Origin: Allostella sp. ATCC 35155
Lineage (GTDB): Bacteria > Pseudomonadota > Alphaproteobacteria > ATCC43930 > Allostellaceae
Direction: 5' to 3'
Assembly (NCBI GenBank): GCA_006738865.1
Contig: AP019701.1
Span: 3,716,001-3,780,000 of the forward strand
Length of the DNA: 64,000 nt
A program made the position numbers and the translations under genes. Below the pieces are notes generated by a model that did no database searches, was not told the DNA's origin, and saw only the letters and a program-made list of their open reading frames with translations. Below, piece by piece: positions 34,218 through 43,661 of the stretch. Position 1 is the first letter of the stretch. The number at the start of each line of letters is the position of its first letter.

Positions 34218-35920
34218 CACGCGCCGGGACGCGCCCGGCCGATGGCTCGACTCAGAAGCATGACCGGCAAGATACCGGCGAGCACGATGGCAAGCGAGGC
34301 CGTCGAGCTTTCCGCCAACCGCTCGTCCGACGCGAGGCGATAGGCGCGGATGGCGAGCGTGTCGAAATCGAAGGGCCGGACGATGAGCGTGGCCGGCAAT
34401 TCCTTCATGACGTCGACGAACACCAGCAGGGCGCCGGTCAGCAGCCCACCGCGCAGGATCGGCAGGTGGACGAGCCGGAGGGCGCCGCGCGGCCCCTGCC
34501 CGAGCACCCGGGCCGCCTGGTCGATATGCGGCGTGACCTTGGCGAGGCTGGCCTCCGCGGCATTGTGCGCGACCGCCAGGAAGCGGACGAGATAGGCGAT
34601 CAGCAGCGCCGCCGCGGTGCCGCTGAAGATGAGGCCGGTGGAGACGCCGAGCGTGCGGCGGGCCCAGGCGTCGACGGTGCTGTCGAGGTGGCCGAAGGCG
34701 ATGAGGACACCGACGGCGACCACGGCGCCGGGCATGGCATAGCCCAGCGTCGCGACGCGGACGGCACCGCGGACGATCCGTCCGGGGGCCAGGCGCGCGG
34801 CATAGGCCAGCAGGACCGCGACGGAAACGACGAGGGCGGCCGCCATCGCGCCGAGCAGCAGGCTGTTGCGCGCGAAGCCGAGGAACTGGGCGCCGAGCAG
34901 CGGGTCGCCGCCATCGATCGCCATGCGCAGGAGCACCCCGCCCGGCACGAAGAAGCCGAGCAGGATCGGCAGCGCGCAGACCGCGGCCGCCACCCAGCCG
35001 CCGAACCGGCCGAGCCGCCGTTCCGGCAGGTTGCGCCAGCGCGGCGTCGTGTGATGGAAGCGCGCCTGCCCCCGCGACCAGCGTTCGACGACGATCAGCG
35101 CCGCCACGAAGACGACGAGGAGCGCCGAAAGCTGGGCGGCCGCCACCGGCGTGCCGAGCGCGAACCAGGTCCGGTAGATGCCGGTGGTGAAGGTGTCGAT
35201 GCCGAAATGCTGGACGGTGCCGAACTCGGCCAGGGTCTCCATCAGGGCCAGCGCGACGCCGGCGACGATGGCGGGCCGGGCCAGCGGCAGGGCGACGCGG
35301 CGGAACATCTGCCACTGGCCGCAGCCGAGCGTGCGACTGACCTCGAGCACGCAGACGGACTGGCCGAGGAAGGCCGAGCGGGCCAGCAGGTAGACGTAGG
35401 GATAGGAAGCGAGCGTCAGGACAAAGATCGCGCCGCCGAGCGAGCGGATCTCGGGAAACCAGTAGTCGCTGCGGCTCCAGCCCATCCAGTCGCGCAGCGC
35501 CGTCTGCACCGGCCCGACGAACTGCAGGAAGTCGGCATAGGCATAGGCCATGACATAGCCCGGGGCCGCCAGCGGCAGCAGCAGCGCCCATTCGAAGAGG
35601 CCGCGCCCGGGGAAGCGGTACATGGTCACGAGCCACGCCGTCGCCGTGCCGATGACGAGGGTGCCGCAGCCGACGCCGGCCGCCAGCCACAGGCTGTTGG
35701 CGACATAGCGCGGCAGCACCGTCTCGGCGAGGTGCGTCCAGACCCCGCCAGAAGAGGCGAAAAGATTGGCGAAGACGGCCAGCAGCGGCACGCTCACCAG
35801 GACGGCGATCACCACCGCCATCACCGCCCAGCGCCGCGCGCCGCTGCGCCCAGCCGGCCGCGAGCGGCCAGCGGCGGGAAGGAAGGCGGTGGCGCGGTGG
35901 GCGAGCGCGGCGTCGGTCAC
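34217..35920 (-). CDS. Fe(3+)-type ABC transporter permease (FbpB/AfuB family)
   Basis: A protein of about 567 residues with two BPD_transp_1 modules and about 12 helices. Each half ends in an EAA loop: [23 protein letters not shown] in the first and [23 protein letters not shown] in the second, read as adjoining parts. FbpB-like permeases take up ferric iron or thiamine. [20 protein letters not shown] is a strong family mark. GTG 35920 is used; the frame is open to a TTG at 35986, and neither has a good ribosome site. No ATPase gene is adjacent. Confidence 0.87.
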   Translation of the reverse strand: MTDAALAHRATAFLPAAGRSRPAGRSGARRWAVMAVVIAVLVSVPLLAVFANLFASSGGVWTHLAETVLPRYVANSLWLAAGVGCGTLVIGTATAWLVTMYRFPGRGLFEWALLLPLAAPGYVMAYAYADFLQFVGPVQTALRDWMGWSRSDYWFPEIRSLGGAIFVLTLASYPYVYLLARSAFLGQSVCVLEVSRTLGCGQWQMFRRVALPLARPAIVAGVALALMETLAEFGTVQHFGIDTFTTGIYRTWFALGTPVAAAQLSALLVVFVAALIVVERWSRGQARFHHTTPRWRNLPERRLGRFGGWVAAAVCALPILLGFFVPGGVLLRMAIDGGDPLLGAQFLGFARNSLLLGAMAAALVVSVAVLLAYAARLAPGRIVRGAVRVATLGYAMPGAVVAVGVLIAFGHLDSTVDAWARRTLGVSTGLIFSGTAAALLIAYLVRFLAVAHNAAEASLAKVTPHIDQAARVLGQGPRGALRLVHLPILRGGLLTGALLVFVDVMKELPATLIVRPFDFDTLAIRAYRLASDERLAESSTASLAIVLAGILPVMLLSRAIGRARPGA

Positions 35921-36087
35921 AGGGCGGGCCTGGTCGGGACAGGGCGAGAGATGCGAATGCGGATCATGGTCGCGAGCTGACCGCAATCTGTCACGTTCTA
36001 TAGCGGGTGACCATCGCCGCGGCAGGTCATTCCGTCGCAGCTGCCCCCTTTTCAGGACCCCGTGGCCGGCCTTATATACGAACGGAT

Positions 36088-37113
36088 ATGACGATGATGG
36101 TCCAGGATCGCCCCGCTCCGCTGATCGACCCGTTCGCGCGGGCGATCTCGTACCTCCGCGTCTCGGTGACGGACCGGTGCGATTTCCGCTGCCTCTACTG
36201 CATGTCCGAGGACATGACCTTCCTGCCGAAGGCCGAGATCCTCAGCCTCGAGGAACTCGACCGGCTGTGCAGCGCCTTCGTGCGGCTGGGCGTGCGCAAG
36301 CTGCGGATGACGGGCGGCGAGCCGCTGGTCCGCCGCAACGTCATGAGCCTGTTCCGCTCGCTGTCGCGCCACCTGCGTTCGGGCGACCTCGACGAACTGA
36401 CGGTGACGACCAACGGCAGCCAGCTTGCCCGCCATGCGGCCGAACTGGCGGACTGCGGCGTGCGCCGGATCAACGTGTCGATCGACACGCTGGACGCGCG
36501 CAAGTTCACGGAGATCACCCGCTGGGGCCGGCTGGAGCAGGTTCTGGCAGGCGTGGCGGCGGCCAAGGCCGCGGGGCTCGCCGTCAAGATCAACGCAGTG
36601 GCGCTCAAGGGCTTCAACGACGACGAACTCGACCGGATGGTCGCCTGGTGCGGCGACGAGGGCTTCGACCTGGTACTCATCGAGGTCATGCCGATGGGCG
36701 AACTCGGCGGCGAGGCGCGTCTCGACCAGTACCTGCCACTCTCGATCGTGCGCGCCGGGCTGCAGCGCAACTGGACGCTGGACGAGTCGGACTACCGCAC
36801 CGGCGGCCCGGCCCGCTACTACACGGTGCGCGAGACCGGGCGCCGCATCGGCTTCATCACGCCGCTGACGCACAATTTCTGCGAAAGCTGCAACCGGGTG
36901 CGCCTGACCTGCACCGGCACGCTCTACATGTGCCTCGGCCAGGAGGACGCGGCCGACCTGCGGGCGCCGCTGCGCGCCGGTGGCGGCGACGAGGTCCTGG
37001 AGGCGGCGATCCGGGAGGCGATCCGGCACAAGCCGAAGGGGCATGACTTCGTCATCGACCGGCGCCGCCGCGGGCCGGCGGTGTCGCGCCACATGAGCGT
37101 GACCGGCGGCTGA
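36088..37113 (+). CDS. moaA: GTP 3',8-cyclase (molybdenum cofactor biosynthesis protein A)
   Basis: A 341-residue radical-SAM enzyme that makes the first intermediate of molybdopterin from GTP. The N-terminal cluster motif is [19 protein letters not shown] is the SAM-binding element, and the C-terminal cluster uses CESC plus a third Cys in TLYMCLG. The C-terminal GlyGly (SVTGG) needed for catalysis is present. ATG 36088 lies after a TTATATAC that could be part of a promoter. It should supply cofactor for enzymes such as the molybdenum hydroxylase at 27.6 kb. It stands alone and is not in a moa operon. Confidence 0.96.
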   Translation: MTMMVQDRPAPLIDPFARAISYLRVSVTDRCDFRCLYCMSEDMTFLPKAEILSLEELDRLCSAFVRLGVRKLRMTGGEPLVRRNVMSLFRSLSRHLRSGDLDELTVTTNGSQLARHAAELADCGVRRINVSIDTLDARKFTEITRWGRLEQVLAGVAAAKAAGLAVKINAVALKGFNDDELDRMVAWCGDEGFDLVLIEVMPMGELGGEARLDQYLPLSIVRAGLQRNWTLDESDYRTGGPARYYTVRETGRRIGFITPLTHNFCESCNRVRLTCTGTLYMCLGQEDAADLRAPLRAGGGDEVLEAAIREAIRHKPKGHDFVIDRRRRGPAVSRHMSVTGG

Positions 37114-37116
37114 CCT

Positions 37117-37677
37117 TCAGACGTCGCAGAGCCGCGGCCGGCCGGGTCCGGCGGTGACGATCAGCCGGCAGGTGTCGTAGCCGACCGCCGAGAGCCGTTC
37201 GCGCAGCTGGCGCAGGGTGTCCGTCGGCAGGGACGGCGTCCGCGACAGGATCCAGGCATAATCCCGCGACGGGTGGCCGACCACCGACCAGCGATAGTCC
37301 GGATCGAGCGCCACGATCCAGTACTCCCCCGCCGTCAGCCAGATCGGCAGCCCGAGGATCGAGACGAACGTCACCTCCAGCTTGCCCTCGCCCGGCGTCC
37401 CGGTCGGGCGCGCGACGCCGGTCGCGTCCTCGCGTGCGCCGCCCGCCTCGCGGCAGCTGTTGACGACGGCGATCCGGTCGTCGGCGATCAGCTCGTAGCG
37501 GGCGCGCGTGTCGGAGGCGCAGTCGCGCTGGAACCAGGCCGGGATCGCGGCGATCTGATGCCATTCGCCGGCATAGCGGGTGAGGTCCACCCCACCGACC
37601 ACCGGCATGTCCCGCGCCCCGCCCGAACAGGCGGACAGGACCGCCATCGCCAACGCCGCCAGCCCTGCCCTCAGCAT
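37117..37677 (-). CDS. blc: Lipocalin-family outer-membrane lipoprotein (Blc-like)
   Basis: A 186-residue lipocalin. ATG 37677 is chosen since a GGAGG lies about six bases upstream; upstream in-frame ATGs have none. A lipobox LSACSGG (Cys near residue 17) is followed by the lipocalin core: VDLTRYAGEWHQIAAIPAWFQ holds the GxW motif and DYAWILSRTPSL the later TDY-type motif. Blc-type proteins bind fatty acids or lysolipids at the outer membrane under stress. It converges on moaA with three bases between the stops. Confidence 0.9.
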   Translation of the reverse strand: MLRAGLAALAMAVLSACSGGARDMPVVGGVDLTRYAGEWHQIAAIPAWFQRDCASDTRARYELIADDRIAVVNSCREAGGAREDATGVARPTGTPGEGKLEVTFVSILGLPIWLTAGEYWIVALDPDYRWSVVGHPSRDYAWILSRTPSLPTDTLRQLRERLSAVGYDTCRLIVTAGPGRPRLCDV

Positions 37678-37875
37678 CCGCCGCCTCCAAGTCTCGTCAC
37701 CCGATTCCATACGCAAGCCGCGGCACCGCGGATCGTTCCGCCTGCGGCGGCCCGGCGCGACGATCGAGAGGCTTCGATCTCGGGCCGCGCTTGGCTAAAC
37801 TCGCGGCCCACCAAGCCGGCGGCCTCTTGCGCCGTCCGCGCGAGCCGACAATCCCTGCCCCCGAGGAACTCGCCC

Positions 37876-39744
37876 GTGCCGAGCTCAAAGATCGTTCTCA
37901 TCGACCGCCACCCCGGCCGCTCCAGCCAGACGATCGGGATGGCTCGCGTACTCGGCACCGATCCCGACCTCATCCACGAGCCGTCGGTCGGCGTGGTCGG
38001 CACCAAGGGCGACAGCCAGTGCTACCTCGGCGTCATGGCGAAGGTCGATGCGATCCACGAGGTGCTGCGCGCCCGCATCGGCATGGGCGAGGGCCAGCTG
38101 CGCCTGCGGCTCGTGCAGCCGGAATACACGATCGCCACCTCCGACGGCATCCGCAACGGCACGCGCGAGATGCGCTATTCGCTGATCGGCCGGGAGGTGA
38201 CGCACGACGCGCTGTGCGAGCATCTGGAGGCCACCGGCCTTGCCGGCACGATCGCGGTCGTCGCCTGCGACAAGCCCCCGGTCGGCACCCTGGCCGCCCT
38301 GCTGGAGCACAACCAGCCGGCCATCATCATGTCGGACGGCCCGATCCACCCCGGCCACGACCCCGTCACCGGCGACGCGCTCGACATCGTCAGCGCCTAT
38401 CAGGTCGCCGGCCACACCGACGCCGAGTTCCGCAACCGCATCGCCTGCCATGCCTGCCCCGGGATCGGCAGCTGCGGCGGCATGTTCACCTACAACACGA
38501 TGCAGACCTTCATCGGCGTCGTCGGCATGCAGCCGCTGCACATGGTGGCGCCGCCGTCCGACGATCCGCGCCGGCTGGAACAGTTCCCGGCCGAGCTGGT
38601 CGGGCATCTGTCCCGCATGATCGAGAAGGGTTTGAAGCCGCGCGACATCGTGGTCCGCGATTCCCTGCGCAACGCGATCATCGTCGCCATGGCCATCGGC
38701 GGCTCGACCAACGTCACGCTGCACGCGCCCGAGATCGCCCGCGCCGCCGGCTATGCCGACTTCTGGAAGGAGGTCATGACGCCGGAGGAGTTCAATCACC
38801 TGTCGCAGCGCGTCGTGCCCGTGCTGACCGACGCCCGGCCCTACGGCAAGTATTCCATGGTCGACATCGATGCCGCGGGCGGCGTCCAGGTGATCGTGCG
38901 CGAACTGCTCGATGCCGGGCTGCTGAACGGCGACGTCCTGACCTGCACCGGCGAGACGCTGGCCCAGCAGGTCGAGCGCCTCGGCACCGCGGCGGTCGAC
39001 GGCAAGGTGATCTATCCCGTCGCCCAGCCCTACAAGCCGACCGGCGGACTGCGCGTGCTGGGCGGCAACCTCTCGCCCGACTTCTCGGCGATCCTCAAGC
39101 TCGCCGGCGTCGAAGGCGGGCTCGAGGACAACGTCTTCCGCGGGCGCGCCCGGGTGTTCGAGGGCGAGCAGGCGCTGCTCAAGATGCTCGACGAGACGCC
39201 CGAGCGCTTCGAGAACCACGACATGATCATCGTCCGCTACGAAGGGCCGAGCGGGGCGCCCGGCATGCCCGAGATGCTCGACCCGACCTCGCGCATCACC
39301 ACGCTGTGCCGCGAGCGCGGCATCGTCGTCGCGCTCATGACCGATGCCCGCTTCTCGGGCGGCTCGGTCGGCCTCGTCATCGGCCATGTCGGGCCGGAAG
39401 CCGCGCTCGGCGGGCCGATCGCCTTCATCGAGGACGGCGACGAGATCGTCGTCGACCTCAACACCAGCGAGCTGAACTGCACCGCGCTGGCCGATCCGGC
39501 GACGCTGGCCGCGCGCAAGGCCGCCTGGGACAAGGCCGTGGCGGCCAACGGCGGGATCCACCCGAATTGCGGCATCGCCGACACGCGGCTGCTGCACCGG
39601 GCCCGCCATACCGCGGTGCCGGCGACGCGGGGCGGCGGCCTGCATCCCAATCGCGAGGTCTGGGTGCGCGAGCCGCGGGCGGCCGAGCGCTCCGGCTTCG
39701 TCCCGCACAACCGCCACCGGCCGGACACCAAGAAGGCGTTCTGA
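37876..39744 (+). CDS. IlvD/EDD-family dehydratase
   Basis: A 622-residue iron-sulfur dehydratase. The three cluster Cys positions are seen in GDSQCYLG (Cys49), VVACDKPPVG and IGSCGGMFTYNTM. SDGIRNGTREMRYSL replaces the SDGISMGHEGMRYSL-type stretch of IlvD, and the C-terminal half has DARFSGG and HVGPEAALGGPI. The enzyme therefore dehydrates a dihydroxy acid, but these changes suggest a sugar acid rather than the branched-chain pathway substrate. GTG 37876 is preceded by GAGGAA. A long inverted repeat follows about 100 bases after the stop. Confidence 0.9.
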   Translation: MPSSKIVLIDRHPGRSSQTIGMARVLGTDPDLIHEPSVGVVGTKGDSQCYLGVMAKVDAIHEVLRARIGMGEGQLRLRLVQPEYTIATSDGIRNGTREMRYSLIGREVTHDALCEHLEATGLAGTIAVVACDKPPVGTLAALLEHNQPAIIMSDGPIHPGHDPVTGDALDIVSAYQVAGHTDAEFRNRIACHACPGIGSCGGMFTYNTMQTFIGVVGMQPLHMVAPPSDDPRRLEQFPAELVGHLSRMIEKGLKPRDIVVRDSLRNAIIVAMAIGGSTNVTLHAPEIARAAGYADFWKEVMTPEEFNHLSQRVVPVLTDARPYGKYSMVDIDAAGGVQVIVRELLDAGLLNGDVLTCTGETLAQQVERLGTAAVDGKVIYPVAQPYKPTGGLRVLGGNLSPDFSAILKLAGVEGGLEDNVFRGRARVFEGEQALLKMLDETPERFENHDMIIVRYEGPSGAPGMPEMLDPTSRITTLCRERGIVVALMTDARFSGGSVGLVIGHVGPEAALGGPIAFIEDGDEIVVDLNTSELNCTALADPATLAARKAAWDKAVAANGGIHPNCGIADTRLLHRARHTAVPATRGGGLHPNREVWVREPRAAERSGFVPHNRHRPDTKKAF

Positions 39745-39844
39745 CGGTCGGCGGGCCGGGCTTCCGCGGATACGGAGGCCCGGCCCGCCGAGATCTCATG
39801 CCGAATCCGAAGAGCCATGACGCATGGCGCCAGCGAGCGGCCGT

Positions 39845-39928
39845 GCGTCCCTCGACTTCGCTCGGGATGAGCAGTATTCTTCAATTGAAACAATGGCATC
39901 CCTCATCCCGAGCGAAGTCGAGGGACGC
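39845..39928. repeat. 27-bp perfect inverted repeat with 30-base spacer
   Basis: Bases 39845-39871 and 39902-39928 are exact reverse complements, and the spacer is AT-rich with a ten-base palindrome TTCAATTGAA at 39880-39889 near its centre. Its core (TCATCCCGAGCGAAGTCGAG) resembles a dispersed intergenic repeat I recall from many high-GC proteobacterial genomes, but I cannot confirm this here. It lies between two convergent genes, the dehydratase and OsmC, so it may act as a two-way terminator or mRNA end, or be a small palindromic mobile element. This is the most AT-rich interval nearby. Confidence 0.92.
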
Positions 39929-39972
39929 AACGGCATCGATGACGGGGGATTCCGCATCGACCGGATTTGGTA

Positions 39973-40431
39973 TCAATGCCCCTCGACCGTGACCTCGGTC
40001 GTCACGGAATTGGCGATGAAGCAGAGCTCGTGGCTCTCGTGGTGGAGCGCGGCCACCTCGTCGGGCGCGGGTTGCCGCCCGGCGAAGGCGATCTCGGGGC
40101 GCAGCACGACGCGGGTCATGGCGAGCCGGCCGGCCGCATTCTTCTCCATCTGCCCGACCGCCCGGTCGCGATAACGATCGACGACGAGGCCGCGCTTCTG
40201 CGCCAGATGCAGGAAGAACAGCATGTGGCAGCTGGACAGCGCCGCGACGAACGCCTCCTCGGGATCCACCGCTTCCGCCACCGAGTAGGGCGGTCGCACC
40301 ACATGCGGCGAGGATGAGGCCGGCACGACCGTGCCGCCGTCGAAGCGCCATTGATGGCCGCGGCTGTAGCGCCCGTCGGAAAAGACCTGCTCGCCGCGCT
40401 CCCACAGGACGTCGGCTTCGTAGCTGCTCAT
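39973..40431 (-). CDS. OsmC-family peroxiredoxin-like protein
   Basis: A 152-residue OsmC/Ohr protein that reduces organic or fatty-acid peroxides. The two redox Cys are in ALSSCHMLFFLHLAQ (about residue 68) and in HELCFIANSV near the C-terminus. The N-terminal strand has the usual hydrophobic pattern, and PEEAFVAALSSC is the classical helix. It is alone on its transcript; its upstream gap to mltA is 79 bases. Confidence 0.92.
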   Translation of the reverse strand: MSSYEADVLWERGEQVFSDGRYSRGHQWRFDGGTVVPASSSPHVVRPPYSVAEAVDPEEAFVAALSSCHMLFFLHLAQKRGLVVDRYRDRAVGQMEKNAAGRLAMTRVVLRPEIAFAGRQPAPDEVAALHHESHELCFIANSVTTEVTVEGH

Positions 40432-40510
40432 GTCGCACCTCCGGCCCGCCGAGTAGGCCGCCAGCCCTCCGCGCGCTATCCGGAACTTGCGCGGACGAGA
40501 GGTGGACGGG

Positions 40511-41785
40511 CTACTGCGTCTGGCGGTTCGAGAGCTGCGTCGCCCGGGCGGAGAGCTGAGCCAGGATCGTGTTCGTCTTGGGGACCAGCATGTAGTACTG
40601 GCCGGACGCGTTCGTCGCCAGCGCCCGGCCCCGCGCCGCGTCGCCATGGCCCCAGAACACGTCGCCCCGCACCGGCCCCGAGATGGCCCCGCCGGTATCC
40701 TGGGCGACCACGAGCCGGCGTACCGCGTCGCCGCCGCCCGCCACCTTCGGCACATGCAGCCACAGCAGCGAGCCCAGCGGAACGTGGCGGGGATCGACGG
40801 CGAGGCTGCGCCCGGCCGTCAGCGGCACGCCCTGCGCGCCGACCGGGTCCGAGCTGTCCCGCAGCTTGAAGAAGACGTAGCTCGGATTGTAGTTCAGGAC
40901 GGCCTGCCGGCGGGACGGGGACAGGCGATCGAGATAGCGACGCAGCGATTCGAACGAACGGTCCCGGATGACCCCCTTGCGGCTCAGGACTGCCGTCAGG
41001 TCGACGAAGCGGTGACCGTTCTGGCCGGCATAGCCGATGCCGACGACGCTGCCGTCGGTCATGTGGACGCGTCCGGCCCCCTGGATCTCGAGCACGTAGG
41101 CATCGAATTCGCTGTCGACCCAGAGCAGGGGCTTCTTGCCCTTGCCGAGCGCGCCGCGTGCGATCTGGGCGCGGCTCGGCAGGTTCTTGCCGCTCGGCCG
41201 GCCGGGATAGCCGTAGATGGGGACGTTGTAGCGCTGGGTCCGCTTGTAGGAGCCGTGAAGCTGGGCTTCGTAGTAGCCGGTGAAGCGGCCCTTGCCGCCG
41301 TTCTCGGTCTCGACCTTGACCGGGGTGAACCACTGTTCGAAGAAGCGGCGGCCGGCCTTCTGGTCATCCGGGGGCACGGCGGCCGCGGCGACGCAGATGT
41401 CGACCCAGTCGTCCGGCGACGCATTGACCCCGATGGCAAGCATGCGCTGGTGCGACAGCACCCCACAGGAATGGAGCAGCGCGGGAATCGCCTCGGCCTG
41501 CTGGTCGGTCGACCATCCGGGCAGGATGGCAGGGCTGACTGCGCTGCGCGGCTCGTGCCGCAGCGCCGAAGACCGCAGGATCTCGTCGAGTTCCTCGACG
41601 GTACTTTCGGGTGCGACGTAGGTCGCGATGCTGGTATCGGGCTGCATTGCGACGCTGTGCATCGGTGCCGGCGCCGGCACCTGGCCGTCGATGGCGCAGG
41701 CCCCGAGAGTGGCAGAGAGAGCCAGCGTCCCCACGCCGGCCCGCAATCGTCGAACGAGCGCCCCAGAGCGCGTCTTGGCCGGCAC
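40511..41785 (-). CDS. mltA: Membrane-bound lytic transglycosylase A
   Basis: A 424-residue lipoprotein that cleaves peptidoglycan to 1,6-anhydro products. The signal ends in LGAC; the MltA domain follows (FTGYYEAQLHGS, then IYGYPGRP and RAQIARGAL), and the C-terminal 3D domain carries DTGGAISGPVRGDVFWG with the catalytic Asp. GTG 41785 is three to four bases beyond a GGGGGAG; TTG 41788 is also possible. A short GC hairpin at 41801-41817 lies in the leader. No partner gene is in the operon. Confidence 0.94.
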   Translation of the reverse strand: MPAKTRSGALVRRLRAGVGTLALSATLGACAIDGQVPAPAPMHSVAMQPDTSIATYVAPESTVEELDEILRSSALRHEPRSAVSPAILPGWSTDQQAEAIPALLHSCGVLSHQRMLAIGVNASPDDWVDICVAAAAVPPDDQKAGRRFFEQWFTPVKVETENGGKGRFTGYYEAQLHGSYKRTQRYNVPIYGYPGRPSGKNLPSRAQIARGALGKGKKPLLWVDSEFDAYVLEIQGAGRVHMTDGSVVGIGYAGQNGHRFVDLTAVLSRKGVIRDRSFESLRRYLDRLSPSRRQAVLNYNPSYVFFKLRDSSDPVGAQGVPLTAGRSLAVDPRHVPLGSLLWLHVPKVAGGGDAVRRLVVAQDTGGAISGPVRGDVFWGHGDAARGRALATNASGQYYMLVPKTNTILAQLSARATQLSNRQTQ

Positions 41786-41935
41786 CAAGCTCCCCCTTTC
41801 CGCCGCCCCCGGCGGCGCCTCCTGTCAGCGAACGACCTCGATGCGCCACGGCGGCTTCCCCGACCGCCGGTGCGCGCCGGAGAGTAAGCCGTTGGAGAAT
41901 CGAGAAGTCAACCCGGCGGATGCAGGCGGCCGTTC

Positions 41936-42619
41936 TCAACCATCCGTGCGCAGGGCCAGCCGGCGCCGATCCCATCGCTCGACCAGGATCCGGCTGATCA
42001 GCGCCCAGGCCGCGCCCAGGCACCACCCGGCCAGAACGTCGCTCGGCCAGTGGACGCCGAGATAGACCCGGCTGATGCCGACCAGCCCGGTCAGGGCGAT
42101 CCCCGAGCCGAGGACGAACCGCGCCAGCGCGGGGCGCGGCTGGACCCGCGCGACGAGGCCCGCGAGCGTGAGGTAGGCCACCGCCGACAGCATGGCGTGG
42201 CCGCTCGGGAAGCTCGCCGTATGGATGTCCGCGAGATGGGCGACGAGATCCGGCCGCGGCCGGTCGAAGACCAGCTTGAGGCCCGCCGACAAGGCCGTTC
42301 CGCCGAGGACCGACAGCGCGAGCAGCAGGACGGACGCGTGCTGACGGAGCAGCCGGAGGTAGATCGCGGCCGCCAGCACGAGCAGCGTCAGGACGGCGTG
42401 GCTGCCCAGCGCCGTCACGTCGCGGAAGAAGATCTCGAGCCAGAACGGGCCGATGGGGTCGGCACGATCGGCCGGCTCGCGAAGCGCCAGCAGCACGCCC
42501 TCGTCGAACGGCCGCAGCCGGCCGCCATCATGGGCGACCAGCAGCATGAGCAGGCCCGCCGCCGCGATGCAGACCGGGATCACGACGCGGTGCGGATGGA
42601 AGGAGAGGCGGCGGGACAT
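41936..42619 (-). CDS. PAP2-family phosphatase
   Basis: A 227-residue membrane protein with about six helices and the three PAP2 phosphatase motifs: KLVFDRPRPD, SFPSGHAM and RVYLGVHWPSDVLAG, with Lys, Arg and the two catalytic His present. It probably dephosphorylates a lipid such as undecaprenyl diphosphate or phosphatidic acid at the periplasmic face. It is divergent from the lipid kinase that starts 118 bases away, which could form a functional pair. Confidence 0.93.
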   Translation of the reverse strand: MSRRLSFHPHRVVIPVCIAAAGLLMLLVAHDGGRLRPFDEGVLLALREPADRADPIGPFWLEIFFRDVTALGSHAVLTLLVLAAAIYLRLLRQHASVLLLALSVLGGTALSAGLKLVFDRPRPDLVAHLADIHTASFPSGHAMLSAVAYLTLAGLVARVQPRPALARFVLGSGIALTGLVGISRVYLGVHWPSDVLAGWCLGAAWALISRILVERWDRRRLALRTDG

Positions 42620-42737
42620 CGCTGCGGTCCGTTCGAGGGGGAGGATGGAACCTGGAGAGCCTTCCGGCGATTGTAGCGCGTCCCCCGCCCGATCCCCGGC
42701 CGGGGTCGAACGCAAGCCCGGAGGCCGAAGTTCCGCG

Positions 42738-43661
42738 ATGACCGCCGCCCACCCCCAACGCCGCAAGGCGCTGCTGATCGTGAACGGTCGCGCGCGCAAC
42801 GGCGCCGAAGCGCTGGGCGAGCCGCGCACGATCCTCCAGAGCGCCGGCATCGAGCTCGTCGACTGCCACTGCGGCGACGGCGGCAGCGTCGCCGAGGCGG
42901 TGCGCCAGCGGGCCGGCGAGGGTTTCACGGAGGTCATCGTCGGCGGCGGCGACGGGACGCTCAACGCCGCCGCCCCGGGCCTCGTGGCGACCGGGCTGCC
43001 GCTCGGCATCCTGCCGCTCGGCACCGCCAACGACCTCGCCCGCTCGCTCGACATTCCGCTCGATCCGGCGACGGCGGCCGGCGTGATCGCCACCGGCCTG
43101 CGGCGGCGCATCGACCTCGGCCAGGTCAACGACCGCTACTATTTCAACGTCGCCAGCATCGGCTTCAGCGCGGTGCTCGCGCGCGAGCTGTCGGCCGAAT
43201 CGAAACGCCGCTGGGGCGTCCTCGGCTACGCGATCACCGCCTTCCGCATCCTGCGGCGCATGCGCCCCTTCACCGCCAGCATCCAGCACGACACCGGCCA
43301 GATCCGCTCGCGCACCATCCAGATCTCCGTCGGCAACGGGCGAAACTATGGCGGCGGCATGACGGTCGACGCCGACGCCCGGCCGGACGACGGCATGCTC
43401 GATGTCTACAGCCTGGAGATCGACCGCTGGTGGCGGCTGATCGCGCTCGCCCCCGCCCTCCGGCGCGGCACGCACGGCGCCTGGAGCGACGTACGGACGC
43501 TGCGGACGCGCGAATGCACCCTCGTCACGCGCCGGCCGATGCGGGTCAACGCCGACGGCGAGATCGTCACCAGGACCCCGGCGCGATTCCAGGTGATGCC
43601 GGGGGCGATCGAAGTCTTCGCGCCACCCGCTCAACCCTCGGGCGGGTCGAGCGCGGCATAG
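42738..43661 (+). CDS. Diacylglycerol-kinase-family lipid kinase (YegS-like)
   Basis: A 307-residue soluble kinase with the DAGKc domain: LIVNGRARNG near the N-terminus, VGGGDGTLN as the nucleotide loop, and PLGTANDLARSL. The C-terminal beta-sandwich has NGRNYGGGM and DDGMLDVYSLE, as in YegS/BmrU. It phosphorylates a membrane lipid. The last 31 bases overlap the convergent fkbM-type gene. Confidence 0.92.
   Translation: MTAAHPQRRKALLIVNGRARNGAEALGEPRTILQSAGIELVDCHCGDGGSVAEAVRQRAGEGFTEVIVGGGDGTLNAAAPGLVATGLPLGILPLGTANDLARSLDIPLDPATAAGVIATGLRRRIDLGQVNDRYYFNVASIGFSAVLARELSAESKRRWGVLGYAITAFRILRRMRPFTASIQHDTGQIRSRTIQISVGNGRNYGGGMTVDADARPDDGMLDVYSLEIDRWWRLIALAPALRRGTHGAWSDVRTLRTRECTLVTRRPMRVNADGEIVTRTPARFQVMPGAIEVFAPPAQPSGGSSAA

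Noticed and set aside
35987-36087. A possible molybdenum-cofactor riboswitch before moaA
   Set aside because: The gap is only about 100 bases and shows none of the Moco RNA core elements that I could recognise.
37885-39717. A 610-codon minus-strand frame opposite the dehydratase
   Set aside because: It is antisense to a clear IlvD/EDD gene and rich in His/Asp/Gly without motifs.
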